The position numbers were made by a program, and so were the translations under genes. From Zygnema cylindricum (Eukaryota; Streptophyta; Zygnematophyceae; Zygnematales; Zygnemataceae): a stretch of DNA of 52,339 nucleotides. Location of the stretch: NCBI GenBank assembly GCA_037447655.1, contig JBBHKE010003273.1, positions 65,282 through 117,620 on the forward strand. Direction: 5' to 3'. Of the stretch, positions 24,336 to 36,600 are shown piece by piece; within the stretch, counting starts at the first letter, position 1; every line of letters starts with the position of its first letter. The notes under the pieces were generated by a model. That model ran no database searches and was not told the origin of the DNA. It saw only the letters and a list, made by a program, of their open reading frames with translations.

Positions 24336-26392
24336 CATGTACGTGGTCACGGTTACACACCTCCAGTATTGCTGCAATTTTGACCTTTAGCATGGCAGCC
24401 CTATCAAAGTGAACACATAAAAATGGCAAAGGAAAATAAAAGCGCCCAAACTCAAAATGAAAAGCACGGCAACTCACTAAACCAAAACTACAACCCCAAC
24501 CCCAACTCAATTAAATATCTACGAAAAGCAACCCCGTAAGTCGCTATAGAAAGATTATCCTCTAGCACTAAACTACGCCACACATGTACTGTAGTGAACA
24601 CCAACTCTGGATTGAAACTTTTCTAACTTTTCAGTTTTTCAGTTTCGTCTTTGTTATTTACCTTTTTCTGTTCCCATGTAATTTAGATGGTTGACCATCG
24701 TGCATTCCTAATAAAGTCTTCAGAACTCGCAAAACAATTGCATATTACCCAGTCAATACATATCACTAGTAAGTTCCTCCGTTGTAATTATAACATACAA
24801 CCCCATGATGGCAAATTTCCCTCCAATGTCAATTCACTACGTGCACACTATGCTATTCAAGAAGTTCCAATGTTCTTGTGCACTCTAAACCATTGGAAAA
24901 ATACCCAGCCTTTCAAAAACTGGTCCTACTTACTCTCAAAAACTGTTTTTCCGATGCAAATTAGGTCTAAGATCGGCGTGATATCCAACCCATCTCAGAC
25001 TCGAGAGGGATGAAATGATTGTTTTCAATTCGGCGGAAATTGAACCTTTTACTTCTTAGGTGTATTTAGTGTTCGAACTATATATGTATATAGGAAATTG
25101 AACTCATATGAGTAGTCTTCACATTATTTTGTAGATCACTTCAAACCGTTTCTGATTAGTTAAAACTTTGTTATGCATTCTGTCTCGAATTTCCGACACT
25201 ATATCCATTGCTGCTACTCTTATTACTTCTAGTTCGGGGGGCTGGACATTATGGTATGCTTTACAAACTCTCTTGAAACTTTGAGAAATGACCTTCGAAA
25301 TATTTTGTTCAAACTTTCAATGATGACCACGCTAAAAATTAAACGAAAATGTTTCTTTTACTTTCGACAGCTTCCACACACAAAAAAAAGTGGCAGTTTC
25401 AAAGCTTTCACACATTGATATGTCATAAACATAAAACCATAGGCAACATACAAACATAATAACACCATTCAACTTTTTTAAATGTTATACGAACATTGAT
25501 GCAGATAAGAAAAGTCATCAACATCCATTGTAAAAGGCAGAAAAGATAAACATACACAAGCAATATCTCCACAACAATTGCATATCAGGTACAATTTATA
25601 ACATGAAGCACACTAATTTTGGTAGGAATGCAAATTGAGAACAGAGGACTGCAACTAATTCGGCATACATAAACTAGCATGCGAGCATCAAAAAATCAAT
25701 GTACATTTCATCCCTAAGAAAAATTCCACGTGAGGAAAAACCATAAGGAAAGAAAATGGTTACATATTTAAAAATTTGTGGTTACAGTAGTACTAAAGTC
25801 TGAAACAAAAACACCAACGGCAGTTTCGACATAAAACGTGGACTATTGGCACTTATATACAAACTCCTCGGGCACTTGGCCGACAGTTTCGTAGGACTGT
25901 TTTCTTATTTTTTGCCGCATGAATCACCGTCTGTCACTAACCAACCAGAATACCGTGAACACCTGCAGTGAAGTAGAAAACAACCAATTTTATTGTACAT
26001 ACACCATTGCAGGAGGGTGTGCACGATCATATTACTCAATTTCATCATCCATTACTGAGAGAAAAGCAGGATCATAAAAATTACAGCTTCAGAGTACAGC
26101 ACCCATCGTTAACATCCATCCTTATCAGAGTCAAAACAAAAAAAAACATAAAAAACAAAACAAAACACCAAAACAAAACATTCAAAACAAAACATTCTTC
26201 TAGGAGTCAAATATCGTTTCACTTTGTGTTCAACCGTTGGGACTTTTTTTTCTAAGGCAAGCATTTGAAAGGTAACTATCTTACCCTTCAATAATGATGT
26301 CACAATTGAAAACCAGAAACGTGTGATGAAAAAAGCACTTTTGACTAAAAAATGTTTGACTAGTAGCGATGGGCACTGTACCTTTTTGTGCA
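24336..26392. other. AT-rich intergenic stretch, no gene recognised
   Basis: Open frames up to 109 codons occur, but none shows a family motif, splice support or compositional contrast. An A-rich patch with CAAAACA repeats lies at 26,135-26,195. The part next to 26,392 should contain the 3' untranslated region of the small minus-strand gene. Confidence 0.35.
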
Positions 26393-26959
26393 TCACTCCG
26401 TTTCTCGTTTCTTTTCTGTTCCACTCTGGCCTTCGTGCCTTTCCTCCAATCCTGGGGCGAAGCTTTCCTCTGAACGTTTCCCTGTGTCCTCGCCACCTGG
26501 CGCAAGAATCCGCTCGCCACTCTCAAACGCCATATCTTTCCTGCCAAGCAAAAGATAAAAAGCAAAATGAACCAAAGTTATGGCGAACTGAAGAACCAAA
26601 GAACCAAAGAATTCATGCTCAAAAAGGTTATAAAAGATAAAAGAACCAAGCATATAAGAGATATGTACGTGCATTCAAGATTCCAAGAAACCGAAAAATC
26701 AGCTTGAAAATCATAAAAACCAGAAAATATCAAATAACCAGCCAACGTGACAGCTTCTAAAAACATTCTCCTATGACAAACAGTTTTATCGCCAAAGTAC
26801 TTCAAAGCATGCGACTCCATAAATTTTATTTGTGACTAATAATTACGTGACTGAGGAAATATATATCTTTAACACTCACCCAATCTTTTCCCTTGCTGCC
26901 ACACAAGCAGGCCGAGGATCCTCCTTCACTCTCTGAGCAGGAGCACTTTGATCAGCCAT
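26393..26959 (-). CDS. Small hydrophilic acidic protein of unknown function, two exons
   Basis: Exon 1 is 26,959-26,880 and exon 2 is 26,540-26,393. The GT-AG intron is in phase 2 (the Gly codon is split GG/G), giving 75 residues. The start codon lies in ACGATGGC, a good plant-type context. The protein starts MADQSAPAQRVKEDPRPAC, continues into REKIGKDMAFESGERILAPG and ends in a charged tail with GQSGTEKKRETE. It has one Cys, no membrane segment and no signal peptide, and is expected to be mostly disordered. I do not recognise the family. The composition loosely resembles small stress hydrophilins, but no diagnostic motif is present. Support is the clean exon borders, matching phase and consistent hydrophilic reading. 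Confidence 0.5.
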
Positions 26960-28492
26960 CGTCCTCTTATTAGCTTCTTAATTAGAAAGGAAATTATTCC
27001 TAACTCTCAATTTTCGCTTTTCAATTTTTCCTAGTTTTTCACTTTTCTTGTGCAGGCAAGAGTAGAAATCAACGACGTCAGATTTATTGCTGTAAGTTTA
27101 ACCTGCAAAGTTAAACAAGCTGCAATCAGTGTTTTCCGTACGAAAAATTGCGAAGCGGAAGAAATAGGAAGAAGAGTGGCTGGGTCATCCACGCTAAAAG
27201 TCACCGCTGACCTTCTGCCACGTGGTACCAAACCGCTTCGGGTGTCATGCAGAGAGAGAAAAGCCATGGTTAAGCAGAAGAAAGCTATGCCACGTGTTCA
27301 GCGTCAGCATCTACATGGAGGCTTGGAGCTTTTACAGGGGATTGGAGAAAGTATGGTGTGTTGTTAGATTTGCCGTACTGTACGGCGACGTATTCTACAG
27401 TCGTACCGTACAGCCTACGTAATGAATTGGAACATTGCAACCTCCGCCCTTAAGGCTACACTCACTACAATGATCAACGGCGTTATGTTGCATGCAAATG
27501 TTTGTGCCACGCTGGCAGCATTGACATTAAGCCACGTCATTTTTATTTTATCCATTCGAGGAAAATTACAGTACCGCATTTTTCCCGTATTATACGTACG
27601 CAGGCGTATACGTCGGGTTTTGGACATAAGGTTTTAGGAAGTACATCATATTTAGAATTGAAAGGGCTAATAAAGTAGGAGATTTCTGTTAATCTAATTT
27701 GGGGGGGTTGAAAGGGAAGGAAAAAATTAGGCGAATTGGAAACGTTCAGTTATAGTTGATTGAACGGAAAGAGAGCGATTTTCACAGTTAGGACCTTCTA
27801 AATTCACAAAATTGATTTGTATTGTTCCACGTCATCTAAACCGTCTTGTCGCAAAGCCGATAAATATCAGCATTAGAGATTCCCGAGAATACAATCTGCC
27901 GAGATATCGAGATTATCGTTCTCAATTTTTCACCATATGCAACACTGTTTAAGTTAACAACGCCAGATCCATGTGCGGAAATTCTGGTTGGCGCCCGTTA
28001 CGTCAGCCTCGCTGTACGCTCCTCGCTATTTGATGTACGTGTCCTTTTCCTCGTACGATGACTTCAACGAAAGGTACTCTGACGCCAATAGTGACAAGTG
28101 AACCTGACGTCCGTATTTGTCCCAGTAGAGCAAATTTGACGTCGATTATGTGATGTGCAGTGCACAAAATATTACACGCGTATTATATGCGTTAAATGAA
28201 ACTTAACATTTTGACGTCTTATCGTAAAACTCAGAGCTTTTGTTATACGGTCTGTAGTGTACACCGCCGCCACGTGGCAGTCATGCTAAAATCCAGCAGT
28301 CTAAGAGAAAACTAGCTACGCGAGGTTTGACGAACTTAAATTTGGAAGCAGGAAAACTCAATTCTTGCAGGAGAACTGTTGCAGAAGCTTTTGTTGACGT
28401 TATTGTGGCCATCAACATCAAAAAAATTGCAGTTTTTTTGAAAGGTCGAGCTAAATTACTTCAATAGTTTGCCGGACTATTATCTGGCAGCC
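26960..28492. other. Region between two divergent genes
   Basis: This separates the minus-strand small gene (ATG at 26,959) from the plus-strand DUF3339 gene (ATG at 28,493), so both promoters should lie here. Sites with CCACGTGG (27,219) and palindromic GTACTGTAC/CCGTACAG words near 27,373-27,413 are visible. A plus-strand open frame at 27,050-27,367 has no family motif and overlaps the presumed promoter of the minus-strand gene. Confidence 0.35.
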
Positions 28493-29089
28493 ATGGATTG
28501 GTGGAGTCTTTTGATCGCTGTACTTCTCTTCATTGTTCTTTCTCCTGGTCTACTGTTGCAGGTGAGTTTAAAGGATGGAAAACCCTAGGTAATCAACAAC
28601 ATTCTTTAGTATGAATATCTAACAAAGAAAATTATAATTACGTAATTGAGTTTGAATTTTGTTCAATTTTATTTTCCTGTAATTGTTATTTGGAGATGCA
28701 TATTTGGTCCTCCCTTGCAGTAAACCACAACTGTTTAAACTTGTCTTTTACACGTGTAACGGTTGCATGTGTTATGCACATTCTGATTTAAATTCATGAA
28801 TATAATTTTGATATGAGCAGTATCTATAAATTGATAATATTGTGACTATTATATTTTTGATATGAACAGCATCTATAAATTGATTTAATTACTAAGTATT
28901 ATCTGCTACTGACATAATGCTCGTCTCTTTTGGCAGATTCCTGGGGAGGACCAAGCTGTGGATTTCCAAAACTGGAAAACAAATTTGGCATCAGTTCTTG
29001 TCCACTCGGTCGTCTTTTTCCTCCTCCTCCTATTGGCTCAGTACTTGTTGAGTCTTAGCAAAGGAGGAAAGGGAATTAAAGTGAACTGA
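28493..29089 (+). CDS. DUF3339 family small membrane protein, two exons
   Basis: Exon 1 is 28,493-28,561 (23 codons) and exon 2 is 28,937-29,089 (50 codons plus TGA). They are joined in phase 0 across a GTGAGT...TGGCAG intron, giving 73 residues. The N-terminal hydrophobic segment reads LLIAVLLFIVLSPGLLLQ and is followed by the family motif IPG and a VDFQNWKTN stretch. A second membrane segment, VVFFLLLLLLAQYLL, precedes a short basic tail. The SPGLL-Q-(I/L)PG core, the layout of two hydrophobic segments and the length match the plant DUF3339 family (about 70 residues), whose biochemical role is unknown. The intron falls exactly between the SPGLLLQ and IPG motifs. The protein probably sits in an endomembrane or the plasma membrane. 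Confidence 0.92.
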
Positions 29090-29550
29090 GGACATAGTTT
29101 GTACAGTGGAAGTAATCTTTTTTGGTTGTCGATGATTGGGTGAGGTAAGCGGTAATAAAATAAAATGTGGAGTACAGATACCTTTGGCTTGATAGTGGGA
29201 AGATGCATGTAAATTCCTAAAAAATCCGGGAAGAAACCTCTTTCTAATAGTGAACTGAGGTTCTTTCGGGATTCCAGCTTTTGTGGGGTGTTAGGGAAGT
29301 ACGGGTGGATGTGTATATAGAGACCTTGCAAAATGGTGTAGAAACCATTGGAGCAATGATTGTAAACTACACTTAAAAAAGACGAAGGGAGTTTTTGTTT
29401 CCTCCAAATTTTTTCTGCTAAGGGTTTCCTCTGAAAGGTGGATTGATGTGGTTTGTCTTGAGTTCTGTTCGAAGATTTGCCTCCTCTTTTTTAAATCGCA
29501 CTTTGAAGGATATTATGGACATTTGCTGAAATATTTGTACATTAGTTATG

Positions 29551-29616
29551 AATTTGAATGGTGACTATCTCCAATTTGAATGGTGATTATCTCCAATTTG
29601 AATGGCGGCCACCTCC
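29551..29616 (+). repeat. 22-bp tandem repeat, three copies
   Basis: AATTTGAATGGTGACTATCT plus CC begins at 29,551, 29,573 and 29,595, with four substitutions in the third copy. It lies about 460 bp past the DUF3339 stop codon, in or just beyond its 3' untranslated region. A possible AATAAA signal is at about 29,748. Confidence 0.85.
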
Positions 29617-30684
29617 AAGTCACCCGCTGCTTTAAATGTTCATCAGTGCCGGCCGCTTCTTTGGTACGCTGATTTAGATATGTCATTGATGTGCGGTGGT
29701 CTCGTAGTTCTCTTAGATTTTGATAATTTGTTGGTCATCTCTTCACAATAAAAGAAATTCAGCAGCACTAAAGCAGCTTGGTAGATTTTGTTGCTAAGTT
29801 GACACGATTGAGTTTGTCACAAAAGAAACACAGATTATTTTCTGAGCAATTTGTTGAATTGTTTCTTCACAAATGTTATTAACGTTTTTATATGATGTAT
29901 GGCATTGTCATGTTTTGAAGGGCATTTTTCAGTCGGATACAAATTAGATGACTATTGGAAGTGACATCAATGATGCTCCGCCAGTGCTTTAGATATAAAT
30001 TACTGTTAATCTGTTTAAGATACAACGTGGAGGGTGTCTTCACTTGTTATTCTTTCACTGCTTTAAATGGGCTGAGACTTTTAACTGACATAACTATTTA
30101 AGTACAAAAATGATGACAGATTGAATTGAAAAGTACGAGAGTAAACCATCCGAGTCCAAAACATAAAATCAAAGAGAATGAAGTTTTTCTAGTCATCTTT
30201 ATAAACTTCGTAACCTTGCTGCAGCGAAGAGTGCACTTTGAAATTCTTCAGATGCTGGTTGTTGACATTGCCATTGGATATGTGGTTATCTATTCTTGTA
30301 GTTATACCCCAAATTACGGGGTTACTTGTACTTCCTTTGTGTATTAGTTAAGTTCAACAGTGCCAACCAGAGGTTATGGAATTTTTCATGATATTGGTGC
30401 AACAAAGGGTGGTTCCCTGGACGATTTGCCATTCCACATGCCATTGCCTATCCATACAATTTTACTGCTGCTATTTGTATTTTGCCTTTATACAAGCACT
30501 CTTTGTGCTTGTTCTTTATTCTTGATATCATTTCAGTTTCTATCCCGAAAAATATCGTTGAAGTTATTTTTCATATACACTCCTGTTTTCTATTAGTTTT
30601 TTTTCCTGGAAAAAAAGCCAGCAAGCTTGTCTGCAAGTGACGATTTCTCGCGCCAATATCTTTGGTAAAACTTTTAGGGCGTTG
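29617..30684. other. Region between convergent genes (DUF3339 and ORC5 3' ends)
   Basis: This AT-rich stretch is expected to hold both 3' ends. Open frames of about 73-78 codons have no recognisable features. Confidence 0.35.
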
Positions 30685-33600
30685 TCAACCAAACTTAAGA
30701 TAAGGACCCAATGGGAAGTTCACAAGGGCAGCAATCTGCAATTTAAAAAGCAAGAGAAGTGTTTGTTAGAGTTTTCATGTGACGCTCTGAAACAAGGAAA
30801 AATTGAACTAACATGTTTATCTTCTAATAAAGCAATTCAAACCAATCAAACATGATTGTCTACTATATGTAAAAAAGTCGGAGCAATTCCAGCTGAGCCG
30901 TAAGACCACCTCTTCCGCAGGAATAAAAGGAAAGAGTCATATATTTTAATCGTTAATTCCCAGTGAAATAGTGAGAAAAAGAGCCACTATACACAACAAA
31001 CATATGAAATCACAGAGCACTGCAAACACTATATACGGTTTTCAGTTGGGAATCTGGCATGTGTCTACGTAATGAGTGGAATCAACAACTAGTGATTGAG
31101 AGAAATCACTGCCATGTGCTTATAAAGATCCGATATTGTTAATAGGCAGGAGAAAGATTTTATTGCCATACAATGTACTTGTGACTATCACATTAGTTCA
31201 TACCATATTCATCACATACTTGATTTATTATTATGTATATATTTCTTACTGGTTGTCCACCAACTATGGCAGTCCACCTGCATTAATCAATCGGAATAAT
31301 CCAAAAACGGAGTGCACGCAAGCTCACATGCACATGTATTCACATGCTGAAACTGTTCCTTTCCCTCTCCTTCCCCTTAATACCTGCAGACAGACAGACT
31401 CTCTAGGATGGGAATTGCAAATTCTATTCGCATCAGTTACCAATCCGAAAATCGACGACAACGATAAATCCCACATATTGAAAAGCAAACATTGGGATAG
31501 TTATCGTGATAGAAACGCACCATTAGCCCGATAATTGAAGAGAGACCAATAATCACTATGTACAAAAAGATAATTTTTTGCCATAAGCCAGCAGTTCCAT
31601 AAAAACATTTAATATGATGATATACAGTACTGAATAAGTTTGAAGTACAATTTAATACACCAAGAAACTGTTATTCTTGAAAATGATTGAGCGACAAGGT
31701 CGTAGGACCAAGATACCCTGTCAGTTTTCTTTCATTGGTCATAAATCGCTAAAGTAACATGTGTTTTTAGGATTAATAGTCGATACGTCCTACTGGTCCC
31801 ATACTCGGTTATCTTTAACTTTCAAAGAAAAAAAAAACTCTTATCCCTTTATCGAAAATTGCAACCCATGTGAAACTCGAGAGAAAAAACAGATGAAAAC
31901 AGATGGTGACGCATGGTGACACAAGGCACACATGCACACACGCAAAAAGGGATTCAAAAAGAAACAAAGAAACACAGGGATTCAAAAAGAAACAAAGAAA
32001 CACACAAAGGGACAAAAAAATAAAAAAGAGGACACAGAGGGACCAAAAAAAAAAAAAAAAAACAAGACCCACCTGTCTAATATCCTCCTTGTCCAACCGA
32101 CACCAATACTTTGCTCCTGCGTCCAATGGGTCGCTTCCCCCGCGTGCTAGCTGTCCCGACCTCACGAGAGAAGCCAGCTGCAACAAAGCTTCTGCGGGAA
32201 CTTCACCCTCTGAAATCTCGCCACCTGGCTCGTAAGTCTCTTTTTCCAAGCCTGATACCAAACCTCCACCACCGAACCGGATTCCCCAATGGGCTCCCTC
32301 GGTCCTCACAATGCAGCGGTAGATGGCGAGCATACGCTCCAAACTGAAACTCCCGGGACCTCTCATATGGCTTTCATGGACCTCTCTCTCTCTCCTCTCA
32401 TCCACGACACTCGATCGTCTGAGGAAAGCAAAAATGACAAAGGGAAACAGTTCAAGGTGTAGGTATCGGGACGGGGAGGGGGAGGGAGAGGGAGAGATGT
32501 ATGGACAAACTGATAAAAATGAAACATTGACACTTAATGACCTTAACAGCCTCTGGTCCCAACCTGTCTCACAAAATTAGTGTGGACAAACACACAGCAC
32601 AGATAGTAAGTTTGCATTCAAATAAATCATAGTTCTAAAGTGTGAAACATTTAAGTGGTTTGTGCATGTTATACATGTATTCAACCATTTTGTGCAGATT
32701 TTCCATCACTAAAATTCAAATTACACACATAGAATATGGCCTCGTTTTACGCATTTTAGAACTATGAAATAGATGGCTCACATAGTCCCAGTCCTCGTCC
32801 CCCTGTCCGGAAAGTACTTTGACCACACTGATTTTTGTTATACTAAAAACAGAAGGCAGTATCGGCAGGGAGGCAGAGAAAGGACAGAGGAAGGTGTAGA
32901 AATAAAAATAACATGCTAATGTTGGGACTTTCAAATCTACACCATTCATTGTTATCAGAGTTAAGGACACAGATTTAGCCATGCTTTTATTTCAACTAAA
33001 ACCACAGAATAGTGTTAATTGACGGTAATTAAGGGGGAGGCAGAGAGCTCGTGATGCAGACCTAAATCAACAACCTGCGTTCTACTCCACATTATTGAAA
33101 ATTATACTCTAATACTGATAAATGGTGTTGCAGTCCATAAAATGTGAGTTTTAATACAACTCATCGGCACTCTTCATAAACACATTTCTGAAACACTTGG
33201 TTACAAAATCTTCAACAGTCAATAACAACTTGTGTGAAGGAATAATTTGTACAAAAACAGAAAGTATCGAAAATAAAAAGTTTGGCCGGTTATAACTAAC
33301 TGCATAAATAATGCTAATAACACTCTTGTTCGAAAAAAGCTCCGACCAAATCAGTACTAAAAACACTTAAGGCGCATTAAAATCAGTGTACCTTCGTCTC
33401 TTTCTGCTTGTTTCCCCGAAGTCAAAAACGTCCGCATCCAGTTTTGCCGGATTTCTCGATGCAATGTAGGAGGCCAGGAGGAGGTAGATGGAGGTGGAGG
33501 GCAGAGAGAGAGAGAGTCCTGAGGACTTGCCAGTGGAGGCCAGGCTCTGATTGTCTTGCATCGACCTGCAAGACAAAAGGCATTGCAAGAATAAGATAAA

Positions 33601-36600
33601 AAATAAGTGGATATCGGTGCACAGTCTTTCTCCATCTCTCTCCATCTCACTTCCTCTTCCTTCCCCCTCCCTCTGCCCTTCACGCCGTCTCCCATTCTCT
33701 CTTCCCCTCTCTCACTGACCCATCTCTTGCCTCTCCCATTTCCTCCAATTCTCCTGCCCGTTGTTTCACTCCTTCCCTCTTCTCAATTCAGACACCCGGC
33801 ATCCTCCCACTCTCCTCTCTCTTCCTACTGGCAGTTCACTCCCTCCTACCTTTCCTACTGGCCCCTCTTTATCTCTCTATTGCTCTGTGAATTTTGACCT
33901 TTTCTCCTTTCCCTCTCCATGTCCCTCTCACTCTCCATCTCTTGCCTCTTCATCGGATCATTTTCGTCTTTTCACGTCTCTCTTCCTCTTTTCCTCATTC
34001 ACCCAGTCTCTCCAAACCTCTCTCACCCTTTTCAGAATTGTACTCTCCCCCTCCCCTTCTCCTCTACTCTCTCCACCTCTCCACTCCCCCCTCCATCCCT
34101 CTCTGCCTCCCCGTCCCTTTCTTTGTCATCTCTCTCTGCCTTCCCTGTCCCAACTCTCTTTGTCTCACTCTCTCTCCCCCTCCCCTCACTCTCCCTTCCC
34201 ACTCTGCCTCCCCTCCCCTCTCCCTCTCCCTAACCTCTCTCTGTCTCCACTCTCTCCCACCTATCTCTCTCCCCCTCCCCTCTCTCTCCCCCTCCCCTCT
34301 CTCTCTCCCTCATCCGCTCCTTCTCCCTCCCCCTTCTCTCTCCCTCACCCACTCCCTCTCCCTCTCCCTCCCTCCCTCCCTCCCTCCCTCCCATCTCTCT
34401 CTACCTCTCACCAGAAGTGCGACTCCAATGGGCCTTCACTCTCTCCCACCCATCTCTCTCCCCCTCTCCCTCCCCCCCTCCCTCCCATCTCTCTCTACCC
34501 CTCACCAAAAGTGTGACTCCAGCGGGTCCCTCATGGCTGCCTGGAGGCGGGGCTGTAGAAGATGGTAGAGTTGCCTCCTTCCCCTCTCCTTCTCCGGGGT
34601 CTCTCTCTCTCTCCCTTCCCCCTCGCCAGTCCTATACAGTGCCTCCGTCACTCTCTCTACCTCCCCCAAAACCCGTGTGGCACGAGCCACGGCTGGCACC
34701 ACAGTTCTGGAGAGGGAGGGAGAGAGAGACAGGGAAAGGGAGAGAGGGAAAGGGAGGGAGAGAGGGAGAGTGGGGGAGGGAGGGAGACAGGGAGAGGGGA
34801 GAGAGGGAGAGGGAGGGAGGGAGGGAGGAAGGAAAAGGGGAGCAGAAGGGAGAGGAAGAGAGAGCGGAAGGGGGAGAGTAAAAGGGAGAAAGAGGGAGAA
34901 AGAGGGAGGGAGAGAGAAGTGAGGGGGGGAGAGGGAGAGGGGGAGGGGGGGGAGAGGAGGAGTGAGGGAGAGGGAGAGAGACATAAAAAGGGAGTTAAAA
35001 CGACGAGAGAGGGAGAAGAGTCTAGGCACATTTGAGACGAATTGGAAACAGGATGGGCAAGGGGAGAGAAGAGGGAGAGGGAGACAAAAGCAGAGGCAGA
35101 AAACAGATGAAAACACAAAATTCTTTAAGCACAGTCAATAATTATTTTGATTGAATGACGAACTTTTTGTAAACCCTGACTCTCAAGAAAACAGAAAAAA
35201 AAAAGATTTTTGTACCTCAAAAAACGCACACTATACATTTCAAACTTCAAAACGTCCTTGGTTTTTTTTTTCCTGACCGCAAAAATGCAAAAATGGAATT
35301 CTTCACATCATAATTTCCTCGAAAATGGTTTCTGTACCTCAAAAAGGAAATATACGGTGAAGAATTTGAATGATGTCGTCCCAAAATCTCAATAAGATCT
35401 TCGTCAGTGTAGTCCGGAAAATTGAGAGGTATCGGTTCTCGATTCCCCGTATCGCATCGAAAACAGTCCCATCCCAAAGAGCTTATCATTACGATTGAAA
35501 GATTTTTCTGCCCGGAAATTTCGGGCAGCCTCAAAAAAGCTGTGAGCATTCGGACCCCGCCCTCCCAATCCTTCAAAATTTCTATATTGTCCCACACAAT
35601 ATACACTGTGGGTTGACAGGTGGCAGCTGCCGATTTGTCGGATTTTTTCTCTTTGTCGTTTTTTGGGTCTGAACAGTTTTGCAAGGAGGAACAAAGAAAA
35701 AAAATATACAAAGAAAAAGGGAAGGGGAGACGGGGGAAAAGTGAAAGAGGGGAATGAGAAAGGAAAAGGTTAAAATGGGAAAGGGTTGAAAAGGAAATGG
35801 AGGGGAGCAAAGAGGAGGAAAGGGAAGAGGGAAAGAGGATTAAGCGGAGGAGGTATACCTGGTTCAGGGATTGTTTGTTCAAATAATGTGACAGAATCAT
35901 ATCAATATGGATGTAAGATTTTTTTTATTATCGGTAACAAGAGTTTTGTTATATTCACAGGGTGCAAATCTCGCAAGGGCAAAATGGGAAACCATCAATC
36001 CAGTGACTGCAAGGAGAGGCGTACCGTTGAGGGAGGGAGGGAGAGAGGGAGGGAGGGAGGAAAAAAAGTAATGCACATAGTGCAATTGGACTACACCCAT
36101 TAAAAAAATCATTTGGACTCAACAAAATAAGCTTTTGCTTTGTGCTTTCTATTATAACTACTTTCTTTTGAGCATTTATACACCCTAGTATGACTACAAT
36201 TGATCAATTCTCCAGAAAAATCACGTCCCACACATAGTTAGAGGAGGCTGGATATGATTCCTGAACAAAAATTTGGTGTGCTCAAACGGCTGTTTTTGGA
36301 CATACAAAAAAAACACCCGTATGGTAGATTCTCTGTGATGCTTTACTTTCGTCTAGAAGCTTACCTACTTCCAATACATGAAGCAATGCGGTCAATCCTC
36401 ACACTATTCCAACAAACAGTGTAGAATCCACACTAATAATGGTGCCAATGAGGAATCCACGTTACAAACGGTGTTCAATGTGACACAAAATTTGTAATCA
36501 ACATTAATAAGGGTGTCCAGAGTGAAATGAATTTCGGAAACCATATAAGTGATGGTGCCGAAGAGGTTACAAAATTTGGAACCCACACTAATTATGCCCC

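Noticed and set aside
27050-27637. Plus-strand frames of 66-105 codons
   Set aside because: No recognisable motif; they overlap the presumed promoter region of the divergent minus-strand gene.
33607-35118. Several 150-250-codon frames on both strands, rich in Ser/Pro/Leu or Arg/Glu/Gly
   Set aside because: They are low-complexity readings of CT/GA tracts inside ORC5 introns 5 and 6; only the 34,506-34,706 exon has family similarity.
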